Of a stretch of 64,000 nucleotides of DNA, positions 19,437 through 29,182 are shown one piece after another. The position numbers and the translations under genes were made by a program. Positions within the stretch are counted from its first letter, which is position 1, and every line of letters starts with the position of its first letter. The notes below the pieces were generated by a model. The model saw only the letters and a list, made by a program, of their open reading frames with translations. It searched no databases and was not told the DNA's origin. The stretch covers positions 124,001 through 188,000 of the forward strand of contig WNKV01000006.1 of assembly GCA_009720755.1 (NCBI GenBank), read 5' to 3'. Source of the stretch: Rhodoplanes serenus. Lineage in GTDB: Bacteria; Pseudomonadota; Alphaproteobacteria; Rhizobiales; Xanthobacteraceae.

Positions 19437-19554
19437 CCGCGGTCCCGACGCCGCCGCGGACCTCCGGACGTCACGCGAACGCCGGCCTGCGCAGGGGCCG
19501 GCGTTCGTACGTCTGGGTGGTCGCCCGGTCGCCGGACGCAGGCGGTCTTGAAAA

Positions 19555-19574
19555 TTTGACAGCACGCTGTCAAA
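19555..19574. promoter_or_regulatory. Perfect palindrome upstream of the DUF2269 gene
   Basis: TTTGACAGC-AC-GCTGTCAAA: 9-bp perfect arms with a 2-base centre. It lies 60 bases upstream of the DUF2269 start and contains a TTGACA that may be the -35. It looks like an operator for a dimeric repressor; no regulator gene adjoins, so the factor is unknown. Confidence 0.6.
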
Positions 19575-19633
19575 AAGACAGTATGTTTCCCATGGGCGCA
19601 ATCGGAGGGCGCGCGACGACCTCGGGGGACACC

Positions 19634-20284
19634 ATGGACTATGGCCTGTTGCGGTTCTTCCACATTCTCGGCGCGGTGCTGATCGGTGCCGGCCTGGTCG
19701 GCGTCTGGATGTCGGATCTGCGGGCGCGGCAGCTCCGCCGGCTGGAGCCGTTCGCCGAGGCGGTGCGCAGCATCGCGGTGTTCTACGATGGCCTGGTGGT
19801 GCCGGGGGCGCTGCTGCTGATGGTCTCGGGCGGCGCCCTGATCGCGACGGTGTATGGCGGGCTCGACGCCTTCCGGGTGCCGTGGATCGCCGGCATGGTG
19901 GCCCTGTTCGCCTTCGAGTTCATCGAGGGCAACACGGTGACGCGGCTCTACTTCATGCGGCTGCGGCGGCTCAGCCGGGCGGCTCTGGAGGCCGGCCGGG
20001 GGATCGCCGAGCTGGAGCGGGCGCGCGAGGCGGCGGTGCCGGCCTTCACGCATTTCCTCGATCTGCCGCTGTTCGTCCTCATCGTGGCGCTCGCCACCCT
20101 AAGGCCGGAGAGCTGGACGGCGTTCGGGCTCGGCGCCGCGGTCGCCGTGACGGCGGCGACCGCGCTGACGCTGCTGATCCCGCGACTTTATCCGTGGACG
20201 CTGGACGAGGCCCCGGCCTCACCTCTCCCCGCTCCGCGGGGCGAGGGAGCGCCGGCACCCAAATCGAAACGACCACCGCTCTAG
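19634..20284 (+). CDS. DUF2269-family membrane protein
   Basis: A 216-residue integral membrane protein with four or five segments (LRFFHILGAVLIGAGLVGVWMS, VPGALLLMVSGGALIATVYGG, IAGMVALFAFEFIEG, LFVLIVALATL, AVAVTAATALTLLIP). The N-terminal FFHILGAVLIGAG pattern fits DUF2269, of unknown function. The ATG at 19634 has GGGGGAC upstream; a more upstream ATG (19583) is possible. The last ~25 residues (ASPLPAPRGEGAPAPK) are encoded by a palindromic repeat of the kind at 62754. Its stop is interlocked with the stop of the convergent phoX gene in one CTAG. Confidence 0.75.
   Translation: MDYGLLRFFHILGAVLIGAGLVGVWMSDLRARQLRRLEPFAEAVRSIAVFYDGLVVPGALLLMVSGGALIATVYGGLDAFRVPWIAGMVALFAFEFIEGNTVTRLYFMRLRRLSRAALEAGRGIAELERAREAAVPAFTHFLDLPLFVLIVALATLRPESWTAFGLGAAVAVTAATALTLLIPRLYPWTLDEAPASPLPAPRGEGAPAPKSKRPPL
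20217..20245. repeat. Palindromic repeat captured by the DUF2269 reading frame
   Basis: It begins with CCTCACCTCTCCCCGC, identical to 62754-62769, and folds as CCCCGCTCCGCGGGGCGAGG. It encodes the low-complexity C terminus of the DUF2269 protein. Confidence 0.7.
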
Positions 20285-22290
20285 CTGCCGATGCGGCCGC
20301 CGCCGCGGCGGGTGATCGCCACCACGGAAGGGCGAGGCGGCATGTCGGGCCGGAAGTCGGGCCAGCGCGTCGCCGGGTTCTCGAAGGTGGCGGGCGGGGC
20401 GTTGGAGTCGCTCTCGTCGGCCTCGCCGGGGTGCTGCACGGCCACGAACAGGGTCTCGTCGTCCGGCGTGAACATCGGCCCGCACATCTCGGCGCCGACC
20501 GGGCAGCGGAAGAACAGCTTGCCGGTCGCCCGCAGCGGTCCTTCGGTCTCCAGCCCCCACACCCCGTCGGCTCGCCCGGTGCGGGCGCCCGAGTTGCCGT
20601 CGGTGGTGATCCACAGCCGGCCCTGGTGGTCGACCGCGCAGTTGTCCGGCATGCCGAACCACCCGTCCTTCGAGGTCGCCGGGTTGAAGCTGGCGCCCAC
20701 CGCGGCGATCGCCGGATCGCCGCACTTGACCAGGACATCCCAGCCGAAGCGGTCGGCCGCATGGTCGCCGCCGGGCGCCGTCATCTCGACGATATGGCCG
20801 AACGGATTGGGGCCGCGCGGATTGGCGGCGTCGGTGTCGTCCGCCTTGCGGCGGGTGTTGTTGGTGAGCATCACGAACACCTTGCCGGACTTCGGATCGG
20901 CCTCGATGTCCTCGGGCCGGTCCATCCGGGTGGCGCCGAGGAGATCGGCGGCGCGGCGCGCCTCGATCACCACGTCGGCCTGGCTGGCGAAGCCGTTCTC
21001 GGCGGTGAACGGCCCGTGGCCATGGACGAGTGGCAGCCACGCGACGGTGCCGTCGGCCTCGTAGCGGGCGACCGACAGCACGCCGTCGTCGAGCAGGTCC
21101 CGGTTGGCGGCGGGGTCGCCCGGCACGAAGGGCCGGGCCGTGACGAAGCGGTAGACATACTCGAAGCGCTCGTCGTCGCCGCTGTAGACCACGACGCGGC
21201 CGTCGCGATTGACCAGCGGGAAGGCGCCCTCGTGCTTGAAGCGGCCGAGCGCGGTGCGCTTCTTCGGCGTCGAGGCCGGATCGAACGGGTCGATCTCCAC
21301 CACCCAGCCGAAGCGGTTCGCCTCGTTGGGCTCGCGGCCGACGTCGAAGCGGTCGTGGAAGCGCGCCCAGCCGAACCAGCCGCCCGGCACCCCGGCGCGG
21401 GCGTGGTTCTTGGCCTCCGGATGGCCTTCCGGCAGGACACCCCCGAAGTAGCCGTGAAAATTCTCCTCGCAGGTGAGCCACGTTCCCCACGGCGTGAGGC
21501 CGCCGGCACAGTTGTTGAGCATGCCGAGGACGCGGCGGCCGCTCGGATCGGCGGCGGTCTTCAGGCGCGGATGGCCGGCCGCCGGGCCGGTGATCTCCAT
21601 CGGCGTCTCGGCATCGATGCGGCGGGCGTAGCGGGACCCGGCGACGACACGCCATTTGCCGTCGTCGCCGCGGCGCACCTCCAGCACTGAGCCGCCATGC
21701 GCCGCCATCTCGATCGCGGTCAGCTCCGGCGTTATGCCCTTGAAGCCGACGGCGCGCAGATCCTGCCGGCCGAGGCCGGGGAACATCAGCTCCTCGTTGG
21801 TGTACTCGTGATTGACGACGAGCAGGCCGTGGCGGGCCGGGTTCTCGGCGCCCGGCATCGGCAGGTAGCCGAGATAGTCGTTGTTGTAGCCGAACTGGAG
21901 CCGCTGCGCCGCGGCGGTCTGGCCGGCCGGATCGAAGGGCGGCGCGCCTGGCAGTACCGGATCGCCCCAGCGGATCAGCACGTCGGCGTCGTAGCCCTCG
22001 GCCACATGGTGGGTCTCGTCGACGCCGGCCGCCACCTCGGCGAAGTCGAAGCGCGAGCGCGCCGTGCTGGCGACCGAGGCTGCGGCTGTGGCGGCCGGCG
22101 TGGCGGGCTGTGCGGCGGCCGAGCCGGCCATGCGCGGGAGCGCCATGATGGCGGCGACCCCGAGCGCGCCCTTGACGATGTCGCGGCGATCGAAGCGGGC
22201 GGCGATCACGTCGCCGAGGGTCGGCCGGTCGGCCGGGCTGCGGCCGAGGTCGTCGGAGGCTTCGAAAGCCTGGGCGCGGGTGAGGGGCAT
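20281..22290 (-). CDS. phoX: PhoX-family alkaline phosphatase (Tat-exported)
   Basis: A 669-residue protein of the PhoX/DUF839 family. The N terminus carries a twin-arginine signal (FDRRDIVKGALGVAAIMALPRMAG). Family blocks include GYNNDYLGYLPMP, VVNHEYTNEELMFPG, GGLTPWGTWLTCEENFHGYFGG, RMDRPEDIEADPKSGKVFVMLTNN and WITTDGNSG, which in PhoX supply ligands for the iron/calcium cofactor. It should release phosphate from organic esters in the periplasm, normally under phosphate limitation. The ATG at 22290 begins MPLTRAQAFE; the frame extends upstream without a good site. The 3' end overlaps the DUF2269 gene by 4 bases. No PHO box was recognised. Confidence 0.87.
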   Translation of the reverse strand: MPLTRAQAFEASDDLGRSPADRPTLGDVIAARFDRRDIVKGALGVAAIMALPRMAGSAAAQPATPAATAAASVASTARSRFDFAEVAAGVDETHHVAEGYDADVLIRWGDPVLPGAPPFDPAGQTAAAQRLQFGYNNDYLGYLPMPGAENPARHGLLVVNHEYTNEELMFPGLGRQDLRAVGFKGITPELTAIEMAAHGGSVLEVRRGDDGKWRVVAGSRYARRIDAETPMEITGPAAGHPRLKTAADPSGRRVLGMLNNCAGGLTPWGTWLTCEENFHGYFGGVLPEGHPEAKNHARAGVPGGWFGWARFHDRFDVGREPNEANRFGWVVEIDPFDPASTPKKRTALGRFKHEGAFPLVNRDGRVVVYSGDDERFEYVYRFVTARPFVPGDPAANRDLLDDGVLSVARYEADGTVAWLPLVHGHGPFTAENGFASQADVVIEARRAADLLGATRMDRPEDIEADPKSGKVFVMLTNNTRRKADDTDAANPRGPNPFGHIVEMTAPGGDHAADRFGWDVLVKCGDPAIAAVGASFNPATSKDGWFGMPDNCAVDHQGRLWITTDGNSGARTGRADGVWGLETEGPLRATGKLFFRCPVGAEMCGPMFTPDDETLFVAVQHPGEADESDSNAPPATFENPATRWPDFRPDMPPRPSVVAITRRGGGRIGS

Positions 22291-22399
22291 GGCATTTCTC
22301 GGTCTTGCGGCGGAGCAGGGTGGATCGTCCAGACTACCGAGACAATGCCGCAACGCGATGACGGTCCGTCGTCGCAGGACGGGCCGTCCCGGACCGCTC

Positions 22400-23278
22400 T
22401 CAAGGCGCGGACGAGTTCGGCAGCAGGTGCCGTTCCAGGAACTCCATGATGGACGATGCCTGATTGGGCAGGAAGTGGTGGCCGTCTGCGATGAAGCGGA
22501 CCTGCGCGTGGGGCGCCGCGCGTTCCAGCCTCGCCCGCGTGTCGCGCGAGTCGATGAGGACGTCGCGCCCGCCGACGATGGCGAGGATCGGCATGGCGAG
22601 CCGGCTCAGCTCGTCGTCGGACAGGCGCGGGATCGTCACCACCCGCGGCCTGATCGCCCGCCCGATCGCCTCCATGAGATCGGTCATCGGCCGGAGGTCG
22701 GCCGGGATGTCGGTCGGGGCGGGACCGAACACCATCTGGCGGATGCGACGCCGTCCCCATGCGCCGAACAGCAGGAGCGGCGCCGCCTTGAGCAGGAGGT
22801 TCTTCTGTCGGCCGATGCCGGCCGGGCAGATCAGGGTGAGCGCGCGCACCCTCTCGGGTCTTCGGGCGGCATAGTCGAGCGCCAGCCAGCCGCCGAGCGA
22901 GGTGCCGACGAGCCCGGCGCTGCGCAGCCCGAGCCCGTCGAACACGTCGTCGAGCCACAACGCATGCGCGTCGCCGGCGAGGGCCGGCCGCACCGGCGCG
23001 CTCAGCCCCGCTTCGCCGATCATGTCGACCGCGAGGACCCGGAACCGCGACGACCACAGGGCGACGTCCGGCATCCAGGCGGCCGAGTTAGCCTGCGCCC
23101 CGTGGAGCAGCACGATGGGCGGAGCGGCCTCGTCGCCGCAGGCCAGCACGAAGGTCGACCCTTGGCGCGTCGGGAGGTGCAGCTCGGATTTCGGCACCGG
23201 CCAGTGGTCCAGGACCTGCCGATACTGCGCCGCGATCTGCCGGGACGAGCCCTCGCTTCGGAACACCGCGTCGGTCAT
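22400..23278 (-). CDS. Alpha/beta hydrolase, coupled to a small HTH protein
   Basis: A 292-residue alpha/beta-hydrolase. The oxyanion segment is PPIVLLHGAQANSAAW and the nucleophile elbow is GTSLGG; an acid lies near VGGRDVLIDSRD and the His near IADGHHFLPNQ. All triad positions are therefore present. It starts 4 bases inside the end of the upstream HTH gene (ATGA overlap), so the two are co-translated. The substrate cannot be read. The late HHFLPNQ motif is typical of carboxylesterase-like YvaM/RsbQ-type hydrolases. Confidence 0.85.
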   Translation of the reverse strand: MTDAVFRSEGSSRQIAAQYRQVLDHWPVPKSELHLPTRQGSTFVLACGDEAAPPIVLLHGAQANSAAWMPDVALWSSRFRVLAVDMIGEAGLSAPVRPALAGDAHALWLDDVFDGLGLRSAGLVGTSLGGWLALDYAARRPERVRALTLICPAGIGRQKNLLLKAAPLLLFGAWGRRRIRQMVFGPAPTDIPADLRPMTDLMEAIGRAIRPRVVTIPRLSDDELSRLAMPILAIVGGRDVLIDSRDTRARLERAAPHAQVRFIADGHHFLPNQASSIMEFLERHLLPNSSAP

Positions 23279-23697
23279 GGCCGCGAGTCCAGGAGCAGAT
23301 GCAGCATGTCGAGCAGCTTGGCCGCGTCCGACGGGCTGCCGATCAGCACGACCTTGAGGCTCCCGGCGAGCGGGTCGAAGGCGGTGTCGATCTGCAACGG
23401 CGACGTCTCGGCGTCGCCCGTCATGGCGGCGGCGTTCAGGACTGTCGTGATCCTCGCCGCGCCCTCGCGCGTCGTGTGCGGGATATCGACGATGCAGGTC
23501 GTGCGCACCGCGCGGCCCGCATCGGTGTGGCCGCTCGCCACGCCGGCGAGCGCGTCGAGCCTGGCGCGCTCGATCCGATAGGCTTTTCCGATCCGTGTCG
23601 CCGGCAGGCGCCCCTGCCGGATGTAGCGGATCACGGTCTTGGGGTGCAGCTTCAGCTGCTCGGCCGCCTGCTCGACCGTGACCAGAGTACCCGACAT
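23275..23697 (-). CDS. Excisionase/MerR-like HTH protein with C-terminal sensor-like domain
   Basis: A 140-residue protein. Residues ~1-50 are a small winged HTH of the excisionase type (VTVEQAAEQLKLHPKTVIRYIRQGRLPATRIGKAYRIERARLDALAG). Residues ~60-140 form an unfamiliar alpha/beta domain (TTCIVDIPHTTREGAARITTVLNAAAM ... SLKVVLIGSPSDAAKLLDMLHLLL). No phage or integrase gene is nearby, so a transcription role is more likely than excision. It is coupled to the hydrolase gene by ATGA. The TAAAAG-TCT-CTTTTA palindrome upstream is a likely autoregulatory site. The start at 23697 is preferred; 23706 is possible. Confidence 0.8.
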   Translation of the reverse strand: MSGTLVTVEQAAEQLKLHPKTVIRYIRQGRLPATRIGKAYRIERARLDALAGVASGHTDAGRAVRTTCIVDIPHTTREGAARITTVLNAAAMTGDAETSPLQIDTAFDPLAGSLKVVLIGSPSDAAKLLDMLHLLLDSRP

Positions 23698-23713
23698 CGT
23701 CCGCAATGCTCCC

Positions 23714-23728
23714 TAAAAGTCTCTTTTA
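23714..23728. promoter_or_regulatory. Palindrome before the HTH-hydrolase operon
   Basis: TAAAAGTCTCTTTTA: 6-bp arms with a 3-base centre, 17 bases before the HTH start. It is nested inside a wider inverted pair TCCCTA (23710-23715) and TAGGGA (23739-23744). The block is strongly AT-rich and is probably promoter and operator combined. Confidence 0.5.
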
Positions 23729-23812
23729 ATCTATACAATAGGGAACTATGGAGAGCAATAGGCCGTTGCCCTGCGGGCTGCAGACCCGAGAACAGAAGGC
23801 GAGAGAGTGTCA

Positions 23813-24166
23813 ATGGACGGTGGGACTCGCATGAAGACGCGCCTGCGCGCCGACCTGCGCGCCGCGATGAAGCGCGGCGGGAGGCGCGAGGCGGCCCTGG
23901 TTCGCTCGCTCATCGCCGCCCTCGACAATGCCGAGGCGGTGCCCGCCCGCCCGGAGCAGGCGTCGCTGGTCCGCCATGACTTCGGTAGCGGGTCGGCGGA
24001 AGTCGAACGGCGTCGGCTGAGCGACCAGCAGGTGCGCGACGTTCTCGCGAGCGAGATCGAGCAGCGCGAGCGGGCCGCCGCCGAACTCGACCGCCTGGGC
24101 GAGCGGGAACAGGCCGCGCTGCTGCGCGCCGACGCCTTGTCGGCGACGCGCTATCTCGCAGGATAG
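23813..24166 (+). CDS. GatB/YqeY-domain protein, small
   Basis: A 117-residue helical protein resembling YqeY ([35 protein letters not shown], then [41 protein letters not shown]). YqeY resembles the tail domain of GatB and may bind tRNA. It is shorter than usual (~150 residues) and stops at [13 protein letters not shown], so the C-terminal helical part is reduced. Candidate starts are ATG 23813, GTG 23807 and ATG 23831; the first has GAGAGAG upstream. It is divergent from the HTH gene. Confidence 0.7.
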   Translation: MDGGTRMKTRLRADLRAAMKRGGRREAALVRSLIAALDNAEAVPARPEQASLVRHDFGSGSAEVERRRLSDQQVRDVLASEIEQRERAAAELDRLGEREQAALLRADALSATRYLAG

Positions 24167-24273
24167 AGACGACTTGCGCCCGGACGCCTGCAGAGCGGAA
24201 TCCGATCCAATCGGATCGGCCTTCGCTTAAGGTGCGCTCCGCCGATCATCCCAGGACCCGTGACGAAGGACGC

Positions 24274-24927
24274 ATGACGAACGCTTTCGAAAGCCCGTTC
24301 AAGGGGCGTCGCCTGGCCGAGCAGGTCACCAACCCGAACATCTCGGTCGGGCGCTACAGCTACTATTCCGGCTGGTACCACGGCCATCCGTTCGACGATT
24401 GCGCCCGCTACCTGATGCCGGACCGCGACGACGTCGACCGGCTGGTCATCGGCAGCTTCTGCTCCATCGGCAGCGGCGCGAGCTTTATCATGGCGGGCAA
24501 CCAGGGGCATCGCACCGACTGGGTCTCGACCTTCCCGTTCTTCTACATGTCGGATGAGCCGGCCTTCGCGGCGGCTACCTGCGGGTTCGTGCGGGCCGGC
24601 GACACGGTGGTCGGCAACGACGTGTGGATCGGGGCCGAGGCGATGGTGATGCCCGGCGTGCGCATCGGTGACGGCGCCGTGGTGGCGAGCCGGGCCGTCG
24701 TCACCCGCGACGTCGCTCCCTACACCATCGTCGGCGGCAACCCGGCGCGGCCGATCCGGCGGCGCTTCTCCGACGACGAGATCGCGCTCCTGCTGGAGCT
24801 GGCGTGGTGGGACTGGGATCTGGCCGGCATCACGGCGGCGATGCCGCTGCTGTGCTCCGGCGACATCGCCGGCCTGCACGGCTGGTGGCGCCAGCGGACC
24901 GGCCGCGGCGCCGGGCCGCCCGCCTGA
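24274..24927 (+). CDS. catB: Type B (xenobiotic) acetyltransferase, CatB-like
   Basis: A 217-residue left-handed beta-helix acetyltransferase. Diagnostic motifs of the CatB/Vat group are [53 protein letters not shown] and STFPFFYM; the His in GNQGHR is the catalytic base of the family. Hexapeptide repeats follow ([36 protein letters not shown]). Length matches CatB (~210). Family members O-acetylate chloramphenicol or streptogramins. The chromosomal context has no integron or transposon, so this is probably an intrinsic gene, and the true substrate may differ. Confidence 0.85.
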   Translation: MTNAFESPFKGRRLAEQVTNPNISVGRYSYYSGWYHGHPFDDCARYLMPDRDDVDRLVIGSFCSIGSGASFIMAGNQGHRTDWVSTFPFFYMSDEPAFAAATCGFVRAGDTVVGNDVWIGAEAMVMPGVRIGDGAVVASRAVVTRDVAPYTIVGGNPARPIRRRFSDDEIALLLELAWWDWDLAGITAAMPLLCSGDIAGLHGWWRQRTGRGAGPPA

Positions 24928-24995
24928 GCGGGCGCCGGGCCGCGTCCGCCCCGCCCCGCGGCGGCGGGCGAGGGCGCCGGGCCTGTGGCGACCAA

Positions 24996-25021
24996 GAAAA
25001 AGGGCGCCCCGGAGGGCGCCC
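24996..25021 (-). terminator. Rho-independent terminator of glnA
   Basis: On the minus strand GGGCGCCC-TCCG-GGGCGCCC is followed by TTTTTCTT. It lies 46 bases after the glnA stop. Confidence 0.85.
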
Positions 25022-25067
25022 ACGAGGGGGCCGCGACCCGGTGGGTCGCGGCGGAGGGCGAGGAGGC

Positions 25068-26477
25068 TCAGCCCGAATAGTACATCTCGAACTCGACCGG
25101 ATGCGGGGTGTGCTCGAACTTGATCACCTCGCCCATCTTCAGCTCGATATAGGCGTCGATGAAGTCGTCGTCGAAGACGCCGCCGGCCTTGAGGAAGGCG
25201 CGGTCCTTGTCGAGCGCCTCGAGGGCCTCGCGCAGCGAGCCGCACACGGTTGGGATCTGCTTCAGCTCGGCCTTCGGCAGATCGTAGAGGTCCTTGTCCA
25301 TCGCCGGGCCGGGATCGAGCTTGTTCTTCACGCCGTCGAGGCCGGCCATCAGCATGGCCGCGAAGGCGAGATAGGGGTTGGCCAGCGGATCGGGGAAGCG
25401 GACCTCGACGCGCTTGGCCTTCGGGTTGGTGGTGTAGGGGATGCGGCACGAGGCCGAGCGGTTGCGCGCCGAGTAGGCGAGCAGCACCGGCGCCTCGAAG
25501 CCCGGCACCAGCCGCTTGTAGGAGTTGGTGGTCGGGTTGGTGAAGGCGTTGATGGCCTTGGCGTGCTTGATGATGCCGGCGATGTAGGACAGGCAGGTCT
25601 CCGACAGGTCGGCGTACTTGTTGCCGGCGAACAGCGGCTTGCCGTCCTTCCAGATCGACTGGTGGCAGTGCATCCCCGAGCCGTTGTCGCCATAGATCGG
25701 CTTCGGCATGAAGGTGGCGGTCTTGCCGTAGATGTTGGCGACCATGTGGATGCAGTACTTGTAGGTCATCAGCATGTCGGCCATGTAGGTCATGGGCGCG
25801 AACTTGATGCCGAGCTCGTGCTGGGCCGAGGCCACCTCGTGGTGATGCTTCTCGACCTTCACGCCCATCTTGGCCATGGCGGCCAGCATCTCGGAGCGCA
25901 TGTCCTGCGCCGAGTCCTGCGGCGGCACCGGGAAGTAGCCCTTCTTGAAACCGATGCGATGGCCGAGATTGCCGCCCTCGTAGTCGGTGGCGCCGTTGAT
26001 CGGCAGCTCGATGGAGTCGAGCTTGAAGCCGCAGGCGTAGGGGTCGGCCTGGAACTTGACGTCGTCGAACACGAAGAACTCGGCCTCGGGGCCGAAATAG
26101 ATGGTGTCGCCAATGCCCATCGACTTCACCAGCGCCTCGGCCTTCTTGGCCATGCCGCGCGGGTCACGGTTGTAGGGCTCGCCGGTGGTCGGCTCGAGCA
26201 CGTCGCAGACCAGCACCAGGGTGGTCTCGGCGAAGAACGGGTCGATGGTGGCGGTGGTCGGGTCCGGCATCAGGCACATGTCGGACTCGTGGATCGCCTT
26301 CCAGCCGGCGATCGACGAGCCGTCGAACATCACGCCCTCCGAGAAGGTCTCCTCCTCGATCTGGGAAATGTCCATGGTGACGTGCTGCCACTTGCCGCGC
26401 GGGTCGGTGAAGCGCAGATCACAGTACTTTACGTCGTTGTCCTTGATCAGCTTCAGCACGTCCTTGGCCGTCGTCAT
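25068..26477 (-). CDS. glnA: Glutamine synthetase type I
   Basis: A 469-residue glutamine synthetase (GSI-beta). Landmarks are [31 protein letters not shown], the metal-site [11 protein letters not shown], the ATP motif [25 protein letters not shown] and the substrate motif NRSASCRIP. The adenylylation tyrosine is in DKDLYDLP. It makes glutamine from glutamate, ammonia and ATP and is the main ammonium-assimilation enzyme. It follows glnB with a 97-base gap, the usual alphaproteobacterial order, and has its own terminator. The ATG at 26477 is preceded by AAAGGACGAT. Confidence 0.97.
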   Translation of the reverse strand: MTTAKDVLKLIKDNDVKYCDLRFTDPRGKWQHVTMDISQIEEETFSEGVMFDGSSIAGWKAIHESDMCLMPDPTTATIDPFFAETTLVLVCDVLEPTTGEPYNRDPRGMAKKAEALVKSMGIGDTIYFGPEAEFFVFDDVKFQADPYACGFKLDSIELPINGATDYEGGNLGHRIGFKKGYFPVPPQDSAQDMRSEMLAAMAKMGVKVEKHHHEVASAQHELGIKFAPMTYMADMLMTYKYCIHMVANIYGKTATFMPKPIYGDNGSGMHCHQSIWKDGKPLFAGNKYADLSETCLSYIAGIIKHAKAINAFTNPTTNSYKRLVPGFEAPVLLAYSARNRSASCRIPYTTNPKAKRVEVRFPDPLANPYLAFAAMLMAGLDGVKNKLDPGPAMDKDLYDLPKAELKQIPTVCGSLREALEALDKDRAFLKAGGVFDDDFIDAYIELKMGEVIKFEHTPHPVEFEMYYSG

Positions 26478-26574
26478 CGAGTATCGTCCTTTGCGTTGAG
26501 AGATCGTCGCGGTTCAGGGTTTTTCGGCGGGCGGGGGGCTCGGCCGGCCCCGGGCGCGGAGCGGAGGGTGCGGG

Positions 26575-27368
<794 letters not shown>

Positions 27369-28955
27369 ATGCGATCCGCTCTTCTGCGATCTGCTGCCCT
27401 GAGATCGGCGCCGCCGGAGCTTCTGACCACGGCCGAGATGGGCCGCGCGGATCGCTCGACCATCGAGTCAGGAACGCCCGGCATCGTCTTGATGGAAAAC
27501 GCCGGCCGCGCGGTCGCCGAGGCCGTGATGCGGCGCCATCCGCCGGGCTCCCGGGTGGTCGTCCTAGCAGGGCCGGGCAACAATGGCGGTGACGGCTTCG
27601 TGGCGGCGCGGCGCCTCGCGGCCGTCGGCTTCCGGGTCACCCTCCTGCTCGCCGGTGCGCCCGAGCGGCTGAAGGGCGACGCCGCCGAGGCGGCGCACCG
27701 CTGGGCCGGGCTGACGCAGCCGGCGACCCCGGAGGCGTTCGCCGCCGCGCGCCCCCATGTGATCGTCGATGCGCTGTTCGGGGCCGGGCTCGATCGCCCC
27801 GTCGAGGGGGTGCCGCGCGCTCTGATCGATGCCGTGAACGCCGCGCGGGCCGACGGCGCTGCCGTCGTCGCGGTCGATCTGCCGAGCGGCGTCAACGGCA
27901 CCACCGGGGCCGTGATGGGGGCCGCGATCGAGGCCGACGAGAGCGTCACCTTCTTCCGCGCCAAGCCCGGCCACTGGCTGCTGCCGGGGCGTCTCCATCG
28001 CGGCCGGCTGACGATCGCGGACATCGGCATTCCGGACGCGGTGCTGGCCACGGTGCAGCCGCGCTGCATCCTGGTCGGGCCGGAGCTGGTGCGGGCGAGC
28101 CTGCCGGTGCCCTCGCTCGCCGGGCACAAGTACGACCGCGGCCACGTCGTCGTGGTGTCGGGTGGTGGCCACACCACCGGGGCGGCGCGACTCGCGGCCC
28201 GTGCGGCGCTGCGGGTGGGGGCGGGGCTCGTCACCCTGGCGTCGCCAGCCGACGCCGTCGCCGTGAACGCCGCCGCCAACGTCGCCGTGATGGTGCGGCA
28301 GACCGACGCGGCCGAAGGGCTCGCGACACTGCTGGAGGACCGGCGTTTCAACGCCGTCGCGCTTGGGCCGGGTCTGGGTGTGGGCGCCGCGACTCGCGAT
28401 CTGGTGGGCAGCGCGCTCGCCGGCTGCCGCGCCGTCGTGCTCGATGCCGACGCCCTGACCAGCTTCGTGGACGATCCGGAGGCACTTTTCACGGCTCTGC
28501 GGGCGCGCCCTCCGGGGACCACCGTCCTGACCCCGCACGACGGCGAGTTCAGTCGTCTTTTCGATCAGTTACCAGAGATTCATGAAGCTCCCTCGAAACT
28601 CGATCGGGTGCGGGCCGCGGCCCGCCGCACCGGCGGCGTCGTGCTGTTGAAAGGGGCGGATACGACGATCGCGGACCTTGACGGATGCGCCGCGATCAAT
28701 GCCAATGCACCGGCCCATCTCGCGACTGCGGGAGCCGGAGACGTCCTCACCGGATTAGTCGCCGGCCTCCTGGCGCAGGGACTGGGTGCCTTCACGGCCG
28801 CCGCGACGGCCGCCTGGCTTCACGGCGAAGCGGCCCGACTGGTCGGTCCGGGTCTGATCGCAGAGGATCTGTCCGAGGTGATGCCAAGTCTTCTTGCGCG
28901 TTTGATCGAGCCGCCGGCGGTCGCCGAGTCGGCCCACGATCGGGTGATCCGATGA
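27369..28955 (+). CDS. nnr: Bifunctional NAD(P)H-hydrate epimerase/dehydratase
   Basis: A 528-residue fusion. The N-terminal YjeF_N epimerase domain (~15-225) includes VVVLAGPGNNGGDGFVAARRL and VDALFGAGLDRPVEG. The C-terminal ribokinase-like dehydratase domain (~240-510) has GHKYDRGHVVVVSGG, ALGPGLG, VLTPHDGEFSRLF, VLLKGADT and NAPAHLATAGAGDVLTGLVAGLLAQG. Together they repair hydrated NAD(P)H. The ATG at 27369 has GAGG 8 bases upstream; the frame is open from 27303. It follows glnB divergently; in relatives nnr also neighbours glnB. Confidence 0.93.
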   Translation: MRSALLRSAALRSAPPELLTTAEMGRADRSTIESGTPGIVLMENAGRAVAEAVMRRHPPGSRVVVLAGPGNNGGDGFVAARRLAAVGFRVTLLLAGAPERLKGDAAEAAHRWAGLTQPATPEAFAAARPHVIVDALFGAGLDRPVEGVPRALIDAVNAARADGAAVVAVDLPSGVNGTTGAVMGAAIEADESVTFFRAKPGHWLLPGRLHRGRLTIADIGIPDAVLATVQPRCILVGPELVRASLPVPSLAGHKYDRGHVVVVSGGGHTTGAARLAARAALRVGAGLVTLASPADAVAVNAAANVAVMVRQTDAAEGLATLLEDRRFNAVALGPGLGVGAATRDLVGSALAGCRAVVLDADALTSFVDDPEALFTALRARPPGTTVLTPHDGEFSRLFDQLPEIHEAPSKLDRVRAAARRTGGVVLLKGADTTIADLDGCAAINANAPAHLATAGAGDVLTGLVAGLLAQGLGAFTAAATAAWLHGEAARLVGPGLIAEDLSEVMPSLLARLIEPPAVAESAHDRVIR

Positions 28956-29182
28956 GCGACGTCGGTCGGCGCGAGGCGCCGTCCGAGCGGCGGGACCGGA
29001 TCGCATCGGGTCCCGCTCCGGAGCGGAATTCAGTGTCGACACGGACCGTTGGCTCAACCTTGCCATAATTGGTCGGTGGATTCCGGGCCACGAGGTGTGG
29101 GGACCCTCGTGACCGGGGCATGTCCGGCCGTCGTCTGGGGCGACGCGCGGTCGGGGACGAGCTTGGTTTCGGGAGGCGGTGG

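Noticed and set aside
17172-19601. An 809-residue minus-strand frame over marR and the diguanylate cyclase
   Set aside because: It overlaps two well-supported genes and has no domain or ribosome site.
23275-23697. A prophage or integrative element suggested by the excisionase-type HTH
   Set aside because: No integrase, phage genes or attachment-site repeats are near; the fused C-terminal domain and coupling to a hydrolase fit a regulator instead.
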